NCBI GenBank assembly: GCA_001939145.1
Contig: LSRX01000070.1
Location: 35,469 to 99,468 of the forward strand
From: Symbiodinium microadriaticum
Lineage: Eukaryota; Sar; Dinophyceae; Suessiales; Symbiodiniaceae
Direction: 5' to 3'
DNA length: 64,000 nucleotides
The translations under genes were made by a program, and so were the position numbers. Below are positions 9,674 to 19,186 of this stretch, piece after piece. A model generated the notes under the pieces. It had not been told where the DNA came from and made no database searches. It was given only the letters and a program-made list of their open reading frames with translations. How positions within the stretch are numbered: the first letter of the stretch is position 1; each line of letters starts with the position of its first letter.

Positions 9674-9905
9674 TGTATACATATACATACACATTTACAT
9701 ACAGGTACATACATGCATATGTGAATGCATGCATACACATACACATATATATATATATATGTATATGTACATGTATATGTATATGTACATGTATATGTAT
9801 ATGTGTATGCATATGAATATGAATATGAATATGAATATGAATATGTATATGTATATGTATATGTATCCACCTATACATATATGCATGTATACATATATGT
9901 TGAGG
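9318..9905. repeat. (TA)n, (ATACAT)n and (ATATGT)n compound microsatellite
   Basis: About 590 bases of alternating purine-pyrimidine, mostly TA dinucleotide and ATATAC/ATATGA hexamers. It contains near-palindromic blocks such as tatgtacatgtata. All open frames in it are shadows. Confidence 0.96.
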
Positions 9906-9929
9906 TTATTTGATTTGCCACCTGTTCTA

Positions 9930-10060
9930 CACCACCACTACAAGCACAACCACCACAACCACCACAACCACCACAACCACCACAACCACCACAACCACCA
10001 CAACCATCACAACCCACCATGACCAATGCCACCACCACCATCACCATCACCGTCATCATC
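9930..10060. repeat. (ACCACCACA)n minisatellite
   Basis: Nine-base accaccaca units run from about 9950 to 10015, then degenerate CAC/CAT triplets. Confidence 0.9.
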
Positions 10061-10067
10061 ACACCAA

Positions 10068-10290
10068 GCTGGCAATCATGGTGCTGATAATGGAAAGCGC
10101 GGTGCAGTTGAACGCTGCAAAGAGTTAGAGCGTGCGTGTTCCGGGACACTCCGAGAGTCTTTGGCCGCAGCAGTGGAGCTTTGGCAATCACCCCAACAGC
10201 TGCACCCTGCACCCGAAACCCTCAAATCAACTGAGGGATCGAACGACACGGGAGGTGGCTTCAGAAAGCGAGTCGGACTGCCCCTTTAGC
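10068..10290 (+). CDS. Possible exon, helical and charged
   Basis: The frame contains GKRGAVERCKELERACSGTL and RESLAAAVELWQSPQQ, which would form an amphipathic helix. A second frame over the right part is also open (SESESDCPFSSIQTSFESL), so two exons in different phases may overlap here. Borders not fixed. Confidence 0.3.
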
Positions 10291-10424
10291 AGCATCCAGA
10301 CTTCTTTTGAATCCCTGAGTTCTGAACTTTGCCCCGTAGAGGCTGGCTTGCACCAAGTTCGGCCATCCGAAATGTGGGTCTTGGGTTTAGAGGGCGGGGT
10401 TGAAAGCGCACGGCGTTTCTGCAG

Positions 10425-10550
10425 TTTTACCCTGGTTCCCGGATGGGCTCAAAAGAATCCCTCACGGACCTAGCAGGATTTCGTCAAAGATATGGGTATC
10501 GTCGAAAACCGAACATAGACAAGCTCCGCCCAGCATCACGTCAAGACTGA
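10425..10550 (+). CDS. Candidate terminal exon
   Basis: The acceptor gcgtttctgcag precedes 41 open codons (YPGSRMGSKESLTDLAGFRQ, then RRKPNIDKLRPAS) and a TGA. The C-terminus is basic. Another frame is also open across most of it. Family not recognised. Confidence 0.4.
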   Translation, partial: FYPGSRMGSKESLTDLAGFRQRYGYRRKPNIDKLRPASRQD

Positions 10551-10735
10551 AATCGCCAAATTTAAGATTGACGACAGCTAGGTCTTCGGCTCAAAACCGA
10601 CCTTCCGACTTCGGGATGAGGCTTGAAGGTCTGGAAAGGCGCGAACATCAGAAAGAACATAAGACCCATCATATAAAGAAGGGCAGACAAAGGAGGAGAA
10701 GAAGATGAAAGACTTCCGATCGAGGGCAGTGGGAC

Positions 10736-10795
10736 GGTTTAGGGTTTAGGGTTTTGGGTTTAGGGTTTAGGGTTTAGGGTTTAGGGTTTGGGTGG
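10736..10795 (+). repeat. TTTAGGG tract
   Basis: About seven near-perfect units with one TTTTGGG variant. Potentially G-quadruplex forming. Confidence 0.9.
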
Positions 10796-10985
10796 ACAAA
10801 GGCGCTCAAAACAACTCAGACAGAAACCACGAAGCTCCTGAGCCCTGAATTTTGAAGAAGCTGCAGCCCGAAACCTTGAAACCCTAAACCCCAATTTCCG
10901 CTGAACTTAAAGCCACTAATGTAGGACCCTGATCAAGACATCCTGGCCTTTTTCACACCAAAATAGTAGGATCCTTTAAAGAGCT

Positions 10986-11245
10986 TTAACAGAAACCCAG
11001 GGTTTCTTAACCAGGTTCCTACAGCACCCTCCCTGAAACCCCAAACCCCAAACCCTAGGACCCTAAAACCCTAAACGCTTAATCCCTAAACCCTAAAACC
11101 CTTAGTCCCTAAACACAAAGACCCAAAGACCCCAAAGACCCTAAACCCCTAAACCCTAGCTTTAAGAAGCNCTAACAGAAACCCAGGGTTTCTTAACCAG
11201 GTTCCTACAGCACCCTCCCTGAAACCCCAAACCCCAAACCCTAAA
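10986..11245. repeat. Duplicated segment around an N
   Basis: The roughly 70 bases starting taacagaaacccagggtttc occur at 10986 and again right after N at 11171. Telomere-like DNA lies between. This looks like two overlapping contig ends placed side by side. Confidence 0.8.
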
Positions 11246-11375
11246 CCCTAAACCTTAAACCATCAAACCTCTAAACCCTAAACCCTAAACCATCAAACCT
11301 TTAAATCCTAAACCCTAAACCATCAAACCTAAATCCTAAACCCTAAACCATGAATCCTAAATCCTAAACCCCTTT
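11240..11375 (-). repeat. CCCTAAA tract with CCATCAAA variants
   Basis: C-strand units are interspersed with ccatcaaacc at a spacing of about 40 bases, a small higher-order pattern. Confidence 0.85.
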
Positions 11376-11394
11376 TAGCTTGGCACTCCTACAG

Positions 11395-11448
11395 GCCAAT
11401 GTGCTGAAGGCTCCTTCATGTGTGGACGGTGCCTTCCGTGCCCTGCAG
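11395..11448 (+). CDS. Cysteine-rich exon, GCC2/GCC3 type
   Basis: The acceptor ggcactcctacag|G precedes QCAEGSFMCGRCLPCPA and a GC donor (GCAG|GCCCCG). It starts with two bases and ends with one. Both match its inferred neighbours at 8835 and 12757, across introns of about 2.5 and 1.3 kb. Confidence 0.5.
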
Positions 11449-11633
11449 GCCCCGAATGATGGGCTCAGTGCTTAGGGTTGAGGTAGGTGTCAGTAGGTTG
11501 TTTGCGTGAGGTACCGGGCTTAAGGAAACCGTGATTTTGTTTTCGGGTTCATGATTCATTTGCCAGGGTGTAGGGTTGAGCTATTGGGGCTATGGTTGGT
11601 TTGGGGCCTGGTCCAAGGATGACGTATTTGGGT

Positions 11634-11775
11634 TCAGGGAAGAAGCATTAGGTGTTCAAGTTTACAAGTTGATGGTTTGAGGCCGGTTTCAGCTTCAGGT
11701 AGCCTGATAAGCCTTAAACCTTGGCCGGGAGTGGTAGATAATAGTACTGTCGGAACCTGAACGCGTACCATTTCT
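11634..11775 (-). CDS. Possible minus-strand exon
   Basis: The open frame includes MVRVQVPTVLLSTTPGQGLR and ends in a stop. No convincing splice sites and no family recognised. Confidence 0.22.
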
Positions 11776-11835
11776 TGTGTGGTAGTAAACCCCAAAACCT
11801 TAAACCAAAAACCCTGAGGCCTAAACCACATGTTC

Positions 11836-11943
11836 ATATAGAAGCCTCAATGATTACCAATACTATTTTGTGGGTTCCTTATTATAACTATAGTAGAATA
11901 GACCCCCCCAAATCCTACTCTAACTATAAAGGCCCCTACATCA
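11836..11943 (+). mobile_element. HpE foldback element
   Basis: Family core gattaccaatactatt, gggttccttattataactat, then cctactctaactataaaggc. Ends are degenerate ATATAG..GCC / GGCCCCTA inverted repeats. Confidence 0.8.
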
Positions 11944-12097
11944 GGTTGTACTTGAGGGGAAGGGTCGAGAAAGCTTGGTGGCTCTCAGAAGAAGAGACCC
12001 CAGGTCCGGGTTTGGCTCTTGGGGGGGCACTTGGGAGGCTTACGCCACTTATGCCTTCCGGTTGAGGGGCTCGCCCTGTTTTTCATGTTTTTCCTCT

Positions 12098-12150
12098 GTG
12101 TGTGTGTGTGTGTGTCTGTGTGTGTGTCTGTGTGTGTGTCTGTGTGTGTT
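12098..12150 (+). repeat. (GT)n with TCTGTG interruptions
   Basis: A TG dinucleotide array with a regular tctgtgtgtg period. Confidence 0.9.
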
Positions 12151-12190
12151 TTGGCCCTTTTTGAGCTTGGGTTTCGAGTTCATTGTTGGA

Positions 12191-12296
12191 TATGGGGCAG
12201 TTCTCTAAATTAGGGCCTCTTTTAGGTCCCCAATATAGTACGGCACCCTTGTAAAAAGGTCCCCAAAAGGGAGCCTAATTTAGAGAACTACCCATA
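12191..12296 (+). mobile_element. HpA foldback element
   Basis: The 27-base inverted ends are TATGGGGCAGTTCTCTAAAT and a partner ending atttagagaactacccata. The middle carries the family word TAGTACGGCACCCTTGTA. About 106 bases, no coding capacity. Confidence 0.85.
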
Positions 12297-12339
12297 TACT
12301 CGAAATGCGAGAGACGATCGGAGCAACACCTTGAACAGC

Positions 12340-12690
12340 CCCTCAACTTTAAACCCCCAAACCCTAAGCCCCTAGACCCCAAAGCCCCTAAACCCCTAAA
12401 CCCCTAAACCTTAAACCCTAAACCCCTAAGCCCCTAAACCCCTAAGCCCCAAACCCTAAAACCCCTAAACCCCATACACCCTAAACCCTTGAGCACCCCG
12501 AACCCCTGAAGCCGGAAGCCCAAGCTCAACAGCCAGCCCTTGCTCCAAGGCCGTAAGCCCCGAAGCCATTTTAGGGTTTCGGGTTGAGGGTTTAGGGCTT
12601 ATAGGGCTTCGGGTTGAGGGTTTAGGGCTTTTAGGGTTTCGGTTTCAGGGTTTAGGGCTTATAGGGTTGAGGGTTTCGGGCTGAGGGTTT
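12340..12690. repeat. Telomere-like blocks, C-rich then G-rich
   Basis: CCCCTAAA/CCCTAAA units run to about 12485. G-strand units then alternate TTTAGGG, GTTGAGGG and CTTATAGGG in a roughly 38-base higher-order pattern from 12575. Confidence 0.85.
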
Positions 12691-12756
12691 AGTACAGCCC
12701 TAACAAAAACACCTTAACACTAGAACACTCCCCGGAGAGCCATTTTCCCTTGCCAG

Positions 12757-12801
12757 GCCTGGAATGTCCTGCCGGCCTGGATCCCCCCAACCAGACGCAA
12801 G
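12757..12801 (+). CDS. Cysteine-rich exon
   Basis: The acceptor attttcccttgccag|G precedes LECPAGLDPPNQTQ and a GC donor (GCAAG|GCTCGG). It enters with two bases, fitting 11448, and leaves one. The C-P-A-G-L motif continues the pattern of the preceding exons. Confidence 0.45.
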
Positions 12802-13107
12802 GCTCGGCTTTTTTTTTTATAATTTTTAAGTTTTGCTGTTGTTCTGGCTTCCGGCGTCCGGGTTGCGGCTTTTGGGTTCAGGAGTGTAGGATGTCGTCTT
12901 TTTTTTAAAGGGTTCAGGTGTCTTTAAAGCTGTGCTCTGGGGGTTCGTGTTCAAGGTTTGGGCTGTGGGGTTTTTAGGGGTTCCTGTGCCGTCGTTCGAT
13001 CTGCAGGGTTTGCCTGTCCCAGGCATCTGCGATTTAGGGCTTTAAGTTTCGAGGCTTAGTGGGTTAATGTTTAGCCTTCATGTTTTAGGGGCTCGCATTT
13101 TGATACG

Positions 13108-13254
13108 ATGCATAGCAAGCCGCGACGCGACTACTTTCAAGGATGTGCGACCCTAACCTGGGCCCGACGCAGTCTGACAAACTTTGGAGACAGCACAAGT
13201 TGCCGACATAACTCGCAACAGGACTTTTCGCGGTATTCGTGTGCCCCGAGCTGA
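13108..13254 (+). CDS. Possible short open frame from ATG
   Basis: Forty-eight codons beginning MHSKPRRDYFQGCATLTWAR and ending at TGA. The minus strand is also open here. No family; possibly a terminal exon. Confidence 0.22.
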   Translation: MHSKPRRDYFQGCATLTWARRSLTNFGDSTSCRHNSQQDFSRYSCAPS

Positions 13255-13449
13255 CCGTAAACCAAAATAAGTATGGCACAGGCCGCAGCGCAAAAAAGCA
13301 ATAGCACGGCCTCTAAACCCTTAACCCCAAACCCTAGACCCTGAATCCTAGTAGCAATTCGTAGAGACGACGGGTCACATTCCTGCGGCCCGGGCTGGCG
13401 TGCATCGTCGCAGATACTTTGGACCAGGTCCGGATAGCGTAGATTATTA

Positions 13450-13530
13450 GGGCTCCTTTGAGGGCTCCTTTGAGGGTTCCTTTAAGTGTTCCTTTAAGAT
13501 GTCTTGTAAGGGTTCCTTTAAGGGTGATAT
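13450..13530 (+). repeat. GGGTTCCTTTAA 15-base tandem
   Basis: Five imperfect copies of agggctcctttga / agggttcctttaa. Confidence 0.75.
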
Positions 13531-13684
13531 CAGCAAGATCGGTTAGTATTAGTATCAATGCTAATATTTTTCTTTTATTTATCATTATTATTGTTGTTAT
13601 GATTCTTGAAATTTTTCATTTGGTTACAATAGACAGCTGGTACTGGCAATAGTGCCCATTCTTTTCAAGATCCCCCCCAACCAG

Positions 13685-13757
13685 TACTGCTAGAGATGCG
13701 CCCCGTGACAAAGCCGCTGAAGTGCCCGTCGAGGCTATTGGTTCGCACCGCGGGGAG
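13685..13757 (+). CDS. Exon with consensus donor
   Basis: The acceptor cccccaaccag and the donor GGGGAG|GTGAGT are both near consensus. One frame reads TARDAPRDKAAEVPVEAIGS and ends in phase 0. Another frame is open too. Family not recognised. Confidence 0.38.
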
Positions 13758-14087
13758 GTGAGTGCGAGTTCCAGGTCTTGAGATGTCGTCGCTTTGCCGA
13801 AGGAAGTTGAGATTTGCTTAGGCCGAAAAAACACCCTACATCTTATACCCTAAACCGAAGACAGGCATTGTTCATTCAAGGCGTCTGGTTCCGATTCCGA
13901 TCGATGCTTGCAGGCCTTTGCTGCAGAGGTGCAGAAGGGTTGCGTTAACTAACCGATTGTTCCTTCAAAACTCGCAAGCCTCAGCGGAAGCTAACCACCG
14001 CCTGACATCTAAAACCTAACCCCCAAAGCCCGAAAGCAAAGCCCGAAGCCCAAAAACCCGAAACGTGCTTTCAAAAAAAGCCCGCTG

Positions 14088-14162
14088 ATATAGATATGTC
14101 ATACCATACTCATAACAAGGAGTACACAAACAATGTTGGTACTTATCTGGGTCCATGTCTTA
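14088..14162 (-). mobile_element. HpE element, partial
   Basis: The reverse strand carries taagtaccaacattg and ctccttgttatgagtatg, matching the HpE core. Outer ends are eroded. Confidence 0.55.
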
Positions 14163-14584
14163 CACTATGAAGCTCGAAGTTCTCAAAGACCGTAATGTTT
14201 TGGCAGGCCTCTCCGGGGCTCGGAAATGGCCTCCTTTTTTTTGTGCTTGGTTTTTCTTTTTTTTTTTTTTTTCTGGGGTTTAGGGTTTTATGGGGTTAGT
14301 TAGGGTTCTGGGGTTTTTGGGTGTAGGAGTCCACTGGCTAGTGTCCGGGCATTGAGGATCTTCTCGTTGAGGGTTTGCAGGGCGTCTGATCTTGCTACAT
14401 GCCTTTCTCAACACACCCGCACAGGAACCGCCACGGTCGTGGTTGTGTGTTCTGTTACATCCTAGGCCCTAGACTTGGCTCTAGTCACTTAGCCCTTAAC
14501 TTAAGTTGATGTTCTTCGTGCACCCTGCTAGTTAAATCCTATGAAGTGGAGTAAGAGCATGTATTCGCAAGTTTTGAGTATTTC

Positions 14585-14717
14585 GTGTTATATATATATA
14601 CACACATAAGCAAAGAGTTAAACATGTATAGTCATAGTTATATTCAAGACATAAGCGAATCATGTATATGCCGGTAGCTGCACATTTATACATATACATA
14701 GCCACACATAGACACGC

Positions 14718-14748
<31 letters not shown>

Positions 14749-15052
14749 TATGCATATGCATACACATACACACATACATACATCCATCCATTCATCCATC
14801 CATTCATCCATCCATCCATCTATCCATGCGTGCATGCATGCCTGCATGCAGATATACATACGTACATACGTTACATACGTACATACACACATACACACAT
14901 ACATACAGACATACATACATACACACCCACCTACCTACCCACCGACCTACCTACCTACCTGCCTGCCTGCCTGCCTGCCTACCTACCTACCTACCTACCT
15001 ACATACATACATACATACATACATACATACATACATACATACATACAACACA
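14585..15052. repeat. Compound tetranucleotide array (CATA, CATC, CACC, CTGC)
   Basis: A TA/CA-rich start (14590-14770) precedes successive tetramer blocks: catc/cattc near 14780-14825, catacata near 14860-14930, ctac and ctgc to 15000, then pure catA to 15046. Any open frame crossing it is a shadow. Confidence 0.95.
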
Positions 15053-15119
15053 TGCATGCATACGTGCAATGCGATTTCTGTTTGGGGCTTAGGGGTTCCT
15101 CGGTTTGGGCATGTCATGG

Positions 15120-15412
15120 TTTCTGATTACGTAGGCAGCATGCTGTCAGCCCTCAGCCCGAACGCGCCGCAGCTTCGACATTCTGCAACACGCTGCAGAC
15201 CCCAAGTCGCGGACTCTATGCAAATTCATCCGGTCTGTTTTCTCTCAACTCCCATGCCCGTTGTAAGGCAACGACTTCGAGTGCCAGGGTGCCAACGGCG
15301 AGCGACACTCGGCCAGAAACCTAGGGCTCAAGGCTGCGCTCATGAATCCGACAAGTGCTTGATCCGGCATTGCCTACTTTTTTGGAAAGCCCACCGTGGC
15401 ATTGATTACTGA
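15120..15412 (+). CDS. Possible coding remnant downstream of microsatellite
   Basis: Three frames each contain plausible stretches. Examples are NDFECQGANGERHSARN near 15270-15320 and GIAYFFGKPTVALITE before a TGA near 15410. No consistent splice model was found. It may be frame-shifted exon debris of the cysteine-rich gene or an unrelated gene. Confidence 0.25.
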
Positions 15413-15686
15413 ATGATGAGCCCCAAAGAAACACAGGACCTGATCAAGCTGCCTGGCAGGACACATGAGCACCTGCGCCCCGGGGCGCCAGGCCAGCTTT
15501 TATGCTAGAGTTGAGGGTGTGTACAGTTTAGGGTTCAGGTTTTCAGACTTCGGGGTGTGGCAAATGTATGGCTTGTGGTCTATAGTATAGTCTGTAGATC
15601 AGTTTTCTTCTGTTGTGTCACTGCGGTGGCGTGCCGGCCAAGTTTCCTCAAGGAACACCTCAACGAATTCATAGCCCTAAGCCCTA

Positions 15687-15691
15687 ACCTT
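15687..15691 (+). repeat. Target-site duplication, left copy (ACCTT)
   Basis: ACCTT immediately precedes the 5' LTR and is repeated exactly after the 3' LTR at 16868-16872. Confidence 0.85.
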
Positions 15692-15847
15692 AGTTGATGA
15701 ACTCCGACCCAAAGTACAGATTACTAGGTCATCATGTAAGTCTGAGGAACTCAGACTCGGACATAACTCGGAGGCGTTTGGCTCAAGGAAAACAGGGCAC
15801 TGCGAGCTGTGTTATTCCTTGTCTAAGTGCATCTGTTGTACTTAACT
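15692..15847 (+). repeat. 5' LTR of compact LTR retroelement
   Basis: 156 bases beginning AGTTGATGAA and ending GTACTTAACT, with AGTT..AACT as short inverted ends. The matching copy at 16712 is the same length and about 80-85 percent identical by eye. The next bases complete TGGTTAACAGCC (from 15847), which starts with the TGG expected of a tRNA primer-binding site. It holds TTTGGCTCAAG at 15779-15789. Confidence 0.85.
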
Positions 15848-16158
15848 GGTTAACAGCCTCAAGCTACGTGATCACTTTGGTAGGACAGTTAGGCAAAGCC
15901 TCTCGCCGCCATAGTGTCCCTCCATATTTCCACATCCGCACACCTGCCTTGAGGTCGTGCTTGAAATTGCGGCACAAGTGCCAAAGGCCCTGCCTCACTC
16001 ATAACCTGCACTGATTTAGTGAAGAGCCAGAGCCAGGCCCGACATCCTTTCATCTTCTGTGCCTGTCACCGTTGGCATTCCTGCAGGAATCTTGGCTGCA
16101 AGCTGCCCGAACATCCCATCCAAGCAACACCTGATACAGCTGTTGATTCTACTTCCTC

Positions 16159-16656
16159 GTGGTCCTGACAAGAGGGGGTGCAAGAGACTGCATCACAGGT
16201 CTTTGCAGCTGCGGCATTCTTTTTAGGGAATTGGTTCGGTATGCAGAACACTTCGCCCAAGTACCAAGGTGCTACTACAGTCATATGCCGGTTTATCCGA
16301 CATTACATGCCAAAGCATCAGTTCTCAAGCATTGTTTTGCAGCGCGGCGTTCGTGACAGGTCTCCATCGAGACTCAAACAATGCAGAAGGCTCCAAGAAC
16401 CACCGGTGTTGCTCAGTCCCGTACAAGGACCCGTACTGTGGGTTGAAGAAGAAGGCGGACAGACTCCATGTCCACTGATGGCAATGCATGGGGAACCATG
16501 TTGTGCAGTCCTGCTCTCTTCAATCCACGTGCACGTCACTGCACGATCGTGCCCGAAGGCATGCCACAGGACAGGTTCGTCATTGTCGCATACCTGATTC
16601 GTCATCATGAGCGCTTGAGTCCTCCGGACCGTGCAATGCGTTTATCTGGGATTTAA
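16159..16656 (+). pseudogene. Decayed 2OG-Fe(II) oxygenase-like domain inside LTR element
   Basis: Four reading-frame pieces in order give a coherent domain: RFIRHYMPKHQFSSIVLQ (16289-16342), TGLHRDSNNAEGSKN (16356-16400), LWVEEEGG (16436-16459) and FNPRARHC..DRFVIVAY (16519-16593). A TAA ends the last at 16654. The H-x-D (16365, 16371), distal H (16537) and R (16573) fit the metal and 2-oxoglutarate ligands of the fold. Changes of frame between pieces show it is not translatable as one protein. I associate such domains with dinoflagellate retroelement polyproteins, from memory and unchecked. Confidence 0.55.
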
Positions 16657-16701
16657 CCTTCCCGCAATGAAATAAGCATCGAGTTTCACCGTTCGGACGC
16701 C

Positions 16702-16711
16702 TAAAGGGGGG
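16702..16711 (+). promoter_or_regulatory. Polypurine tract of LTR element
   Basis: AAAGGGGGG-type purine run directly before the 3' LTR, the expected plus-strand priming site. Confidence 0.7.
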
Positions 16712-16867
16712 AGTTGATGAAATCCGTCCCAAAGTACAGATTACTAACATGATGACATGTAGGTCTCAGGAGCTCAGACTCGACATACTCGAACACAATT
16801 GGCTCAAGGAAAAAGGACACTGCAAGCTGTGTTCTTCCTTGTCTAAGTGCATCTGTTGTACTTAACT
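16712..16867 (+). repeat. 3' LTR of compact LTR retroelement
   Basis: Same length and ends as the 5' copy. It retains TTGGCTCAAG and ends GTACTTAACT, followed by the ACCTT target duplication (16868-16872). Confidence 0.85.
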
Positions 16868-17040
16868 ACCTTATCTGAACTTTAATTAGGCCCTTAGACC
16901 GGGTCCAGGAGGTTTCTGCGCTTTCACCACCCATGGCACTTGCGAGGTGGTAGGCACCGGAAAGCCGACATCCAAAGCTTGAATTTGCAACATTCGGCAA
17001 GCCGAGCGAGTAGCGTGAGTTTGTGTATATGCATGTATGT

Positions 17041-17240
17041 ATTGGTTGGTTGGTTGGTTGGCTGGCTGGCTGGCTAGTTAGTTAGCTAGTCAGCTAGTTA
17101 GCTAGTTAGCCAGTTAGCTAGTTAGCTAGTTAGCTAGTTAGCTAGTTAGCTAGCTAGCTAGCTAGCTAGCTAGCTAGCTAGCTAGTTAGTTAGTTAGTTA
17201 GTTAGTTAATTAGTTAGTTAGGCAGGCAGGCAGGCAGGGT
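17041..17240 (+). repeat. Tetranucleotide mosaic (GGTT, GGCT, AGTT, AGCT, GGCA)
   Basis: One four-base period is held for 200 bases while the unit changes in blocks by single substitutions. Confidence 0.95.
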
Positions 17241-17514
17241 AAGTGGGTATATAAATATATTTTTTCTTTGTATATGTATGTATGTATATGCAGAGAAACA
17301 AGCTGGCACAATAGATTCAATATTTTGGTATCGGCATTCCACACCTCAAAGTGTCTGTCGTCGAGTTCCTGGCAGCCTTTGGTCCCCGAAATCACCGGTT
17401 CGGGGTTTAGGGAGTCTTAGAGTTTGGGCTTTAGGCCTCGAGGTGGAGTTGGGGAATCATCACATTGTGACATGTCTTGGAATATCGATCTCGAAGCCCC
17501 GCCCGAAATTTCAG

Positions 17515-17580
17515 GGACTGGCCTGCAACGACTGCATGCCCAGCCACTATTCCAGCATCAACGGACGATGCGAGGCCTTC
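17515..17580 (+). CDS. Cysteine-rich exon
   Basis: The acceptor gaaatttcag|GG precedes 22 codons in phase 0 (LACNDCMPSHYSSINGRCEA) and a GTGCGG donor. C-x2-C-x4-Y-S-x5-C is typical of the last cysteine module before a membrane segment in such proteins. A further open stretch with DCRPC and hydrophobic residues (about 17625-17690) could be the next exon. Confidence 0.45.
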
Positions 17581-17599
17581 GTGCGGCCTGAGGGCACAG

Positions 17600-17845
17600 G
17601 GTTGATGGCTCAACAAACTGCAGTAGATCATACTGATTGTCGGCCTTGCATTTTTCTGGCATTGTTCTGCAAATCTGCGGTAGTCATTTTTAGGGTTTCG
17701 GGCCTAGGAGTTTGGTGTTTTCATCATTTTGTAGGCTTCGCTGTTCGATTCGTCCTTCGTGGCTCGTCCGGCAGCTTCCACTGTCTGCAACTAAGCCTAC
17801 TACGCTTCTACGCTATGGGTTGGATGCTAGTGTTGGCGATGTAGT
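17600..17845 (+). other. Open, hydrophobic stretch, uncertain coding
   Basis: The frame of the preceding exon continues open through DHTDCRPCIFLALFCKSA to a TAG at 17842. It includes telomere-like bases, so at least part is probably intron. Confidence 0.3.
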
Positions 17846-17949
17846 GTTTGTTTGAAGGTACCCCAATCCATGGAGTTGGGATTCTGTGTCAGCTTCAAAC
17901 CTCCAAGAAGCAAGGATACCGCGACTCCCGTCAGTCTTAATGCCCCGAA

Positions 17950-18720
17950 ATCACAAGTCCTTCCACGGTAAATGTGAGATGAGGGGAGCCCTAAACCCTA
18001 CATCATAAACCTGTGCTGAGATTCCGAGATGCCAGGCATGCGGGGGAGCGGACACCCTGCCTGCCGCGTTTTTCCTGCTTCTGATGCCTTTCATGCTGAT
18101 GCTGCTGGTGTGCTGCGCGAACCAGGATCCGAACCAAGAGAGAAGCACGGCAAGCACTTTTGGGGGTTTTGCTCCAAACCCTAAGCCCTAACGCCTAAAC
18201 TAAACCCTAAACCCTCTCTAAACCTGCAGGGGTTTAGGGGCTGAGGGCTTCAGGGAGTTCAGGGGCTCCTCTGACCTAGTGCTTGTGCTTGCAGTGACGC
18301 TAGTAAGAGCTGCTTTTGCAGACTAGTACTGTTTTTTGAACAGCTTTTCGTCTTCCCTCCTCCTACTATAGTTGCAACTGCTGCCGCTGATGCTGACGCT
18401 ACTTCTGTTACTGCTCTTTGCTGCTGGTGCTGCTCCTCCTGCTCCTCCTCCTTCTCCCCTTTCGTCTCACCAGTACTGTGCTGCTGCTACTGCTACTGCT
18501 ACCGCGTCTGCTGCCGCTATGCTACAGCTACTGTTGCTAGGGTCCACCACGAGCGCTGCAACCACTGCTTCTTTCCCGGACCTGTGTCACTGCCCCTGAT
18601 GCGGCCACTCCCACTGCCGCGACCACCACTACAAGGTGAAGAAACCCTAAACCCTCAACCCTAAAAGCCCAGTTTTGAACCACACCCTAAACCCTAAACC
18701 CTCAACCCTAAAAGCCCAGG
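17950..18720. other. Degenerate telomere-like DNA and CTG/CCT low complexity
   Basis: CCCTAA blocks lie at 17985-18000, 18175-18215 and 18640-18715, the last containing a duplicated aaaagcccagttttgaacc-like phrase. A GCT/CTC/TGC triplet-rich stretch spans 18370-18600. No supported exon. Confidence 0.6.
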
Positions 18721-19078
18721 TTTGAACCGACTGACGGCTACTGCGATCTTCAGCCAGATTCTGATGTCCCTGCAAGCGCTGGGGTCAATGCGGCCTGGTC
18801 CGAGGTTTAGAGGTTTTGGGGTTTTAGGGTTCAGGATTGGAGGGGTTCGAGGCGTTGCAGGGATTCTTTTGGGCGTTTTTTAGGGTTTTAGGGTTAGGGC
18901 TTAGGGTTTAGAGGGTGTTTGGGAATTGGATTGAATGCGTTCCCACCCCGTTTCAACATGGTACAATAGGCTTTGGATCCGCACCAACGCAAGCTGCTCG
19001 CTGTAGCTTCCGCTTGGTTCGAGTGTGCTGGGCGAAAGTGGACACCCTGATATAGACAAGTCTAAACAACATGTAGTA

Positions 19079-19186
19079 CTGTTGATGATAATTATCAATT
19101 CTGCATTACCTTAAGGACCCTAATCTATGGGAGTTATGGTATATTCCTTATTGTGGGTAATGCAGGATTTGTATCATCAACCGTAC
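19079..19186 (+). mobile_element. HpB foldback element, copy 2
   Basis: Inverted ends TACTGTTGATGATAATTATC.. and ..tgtatcatcaaccgta, core CATTACCTTAAGGACCCTAA and GGTATATTCCTTATTGTGGG. Flanked by TA. Confidence 0.85.

Larger units (their letters stand above)
15692..16867 (+). mobile_element. Non-autonomous LTR retroelement (TRIM/LARD-like), 1176 bases
   Basis: Paired 156-base LTRs, a 5-base target duplication, a TGG-start primer site and a purine tract (aaaggggggag) abutting the 3' LTR define the element. The 864-base interior has no reverse transcriptase or integrase motifs. It carries one broken domain resembling a 2OG-Fe(II) oxygenase. Divergent LTRs indicate an old insertion. It lies between the cysteine-rich exons at 12801 and 17515, so probably in an intron. 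Confidence 0.82.

Noticed and set aside
9318-9905. Long open frames (to 181 codons) in the TA/ATACAT array
   Set aside because: Open in all six frames because the repeat lacks stop words; Tyr/Ile/His/Met-only translation.
12555-12570. CCGAAGCCATTTT, 12 of 13 bases like the start of the dinoflagellate spliced leader
   Set aside because: The CCGAAGCC word is common in the telomere-like background here and the leader's 3' half is absent.
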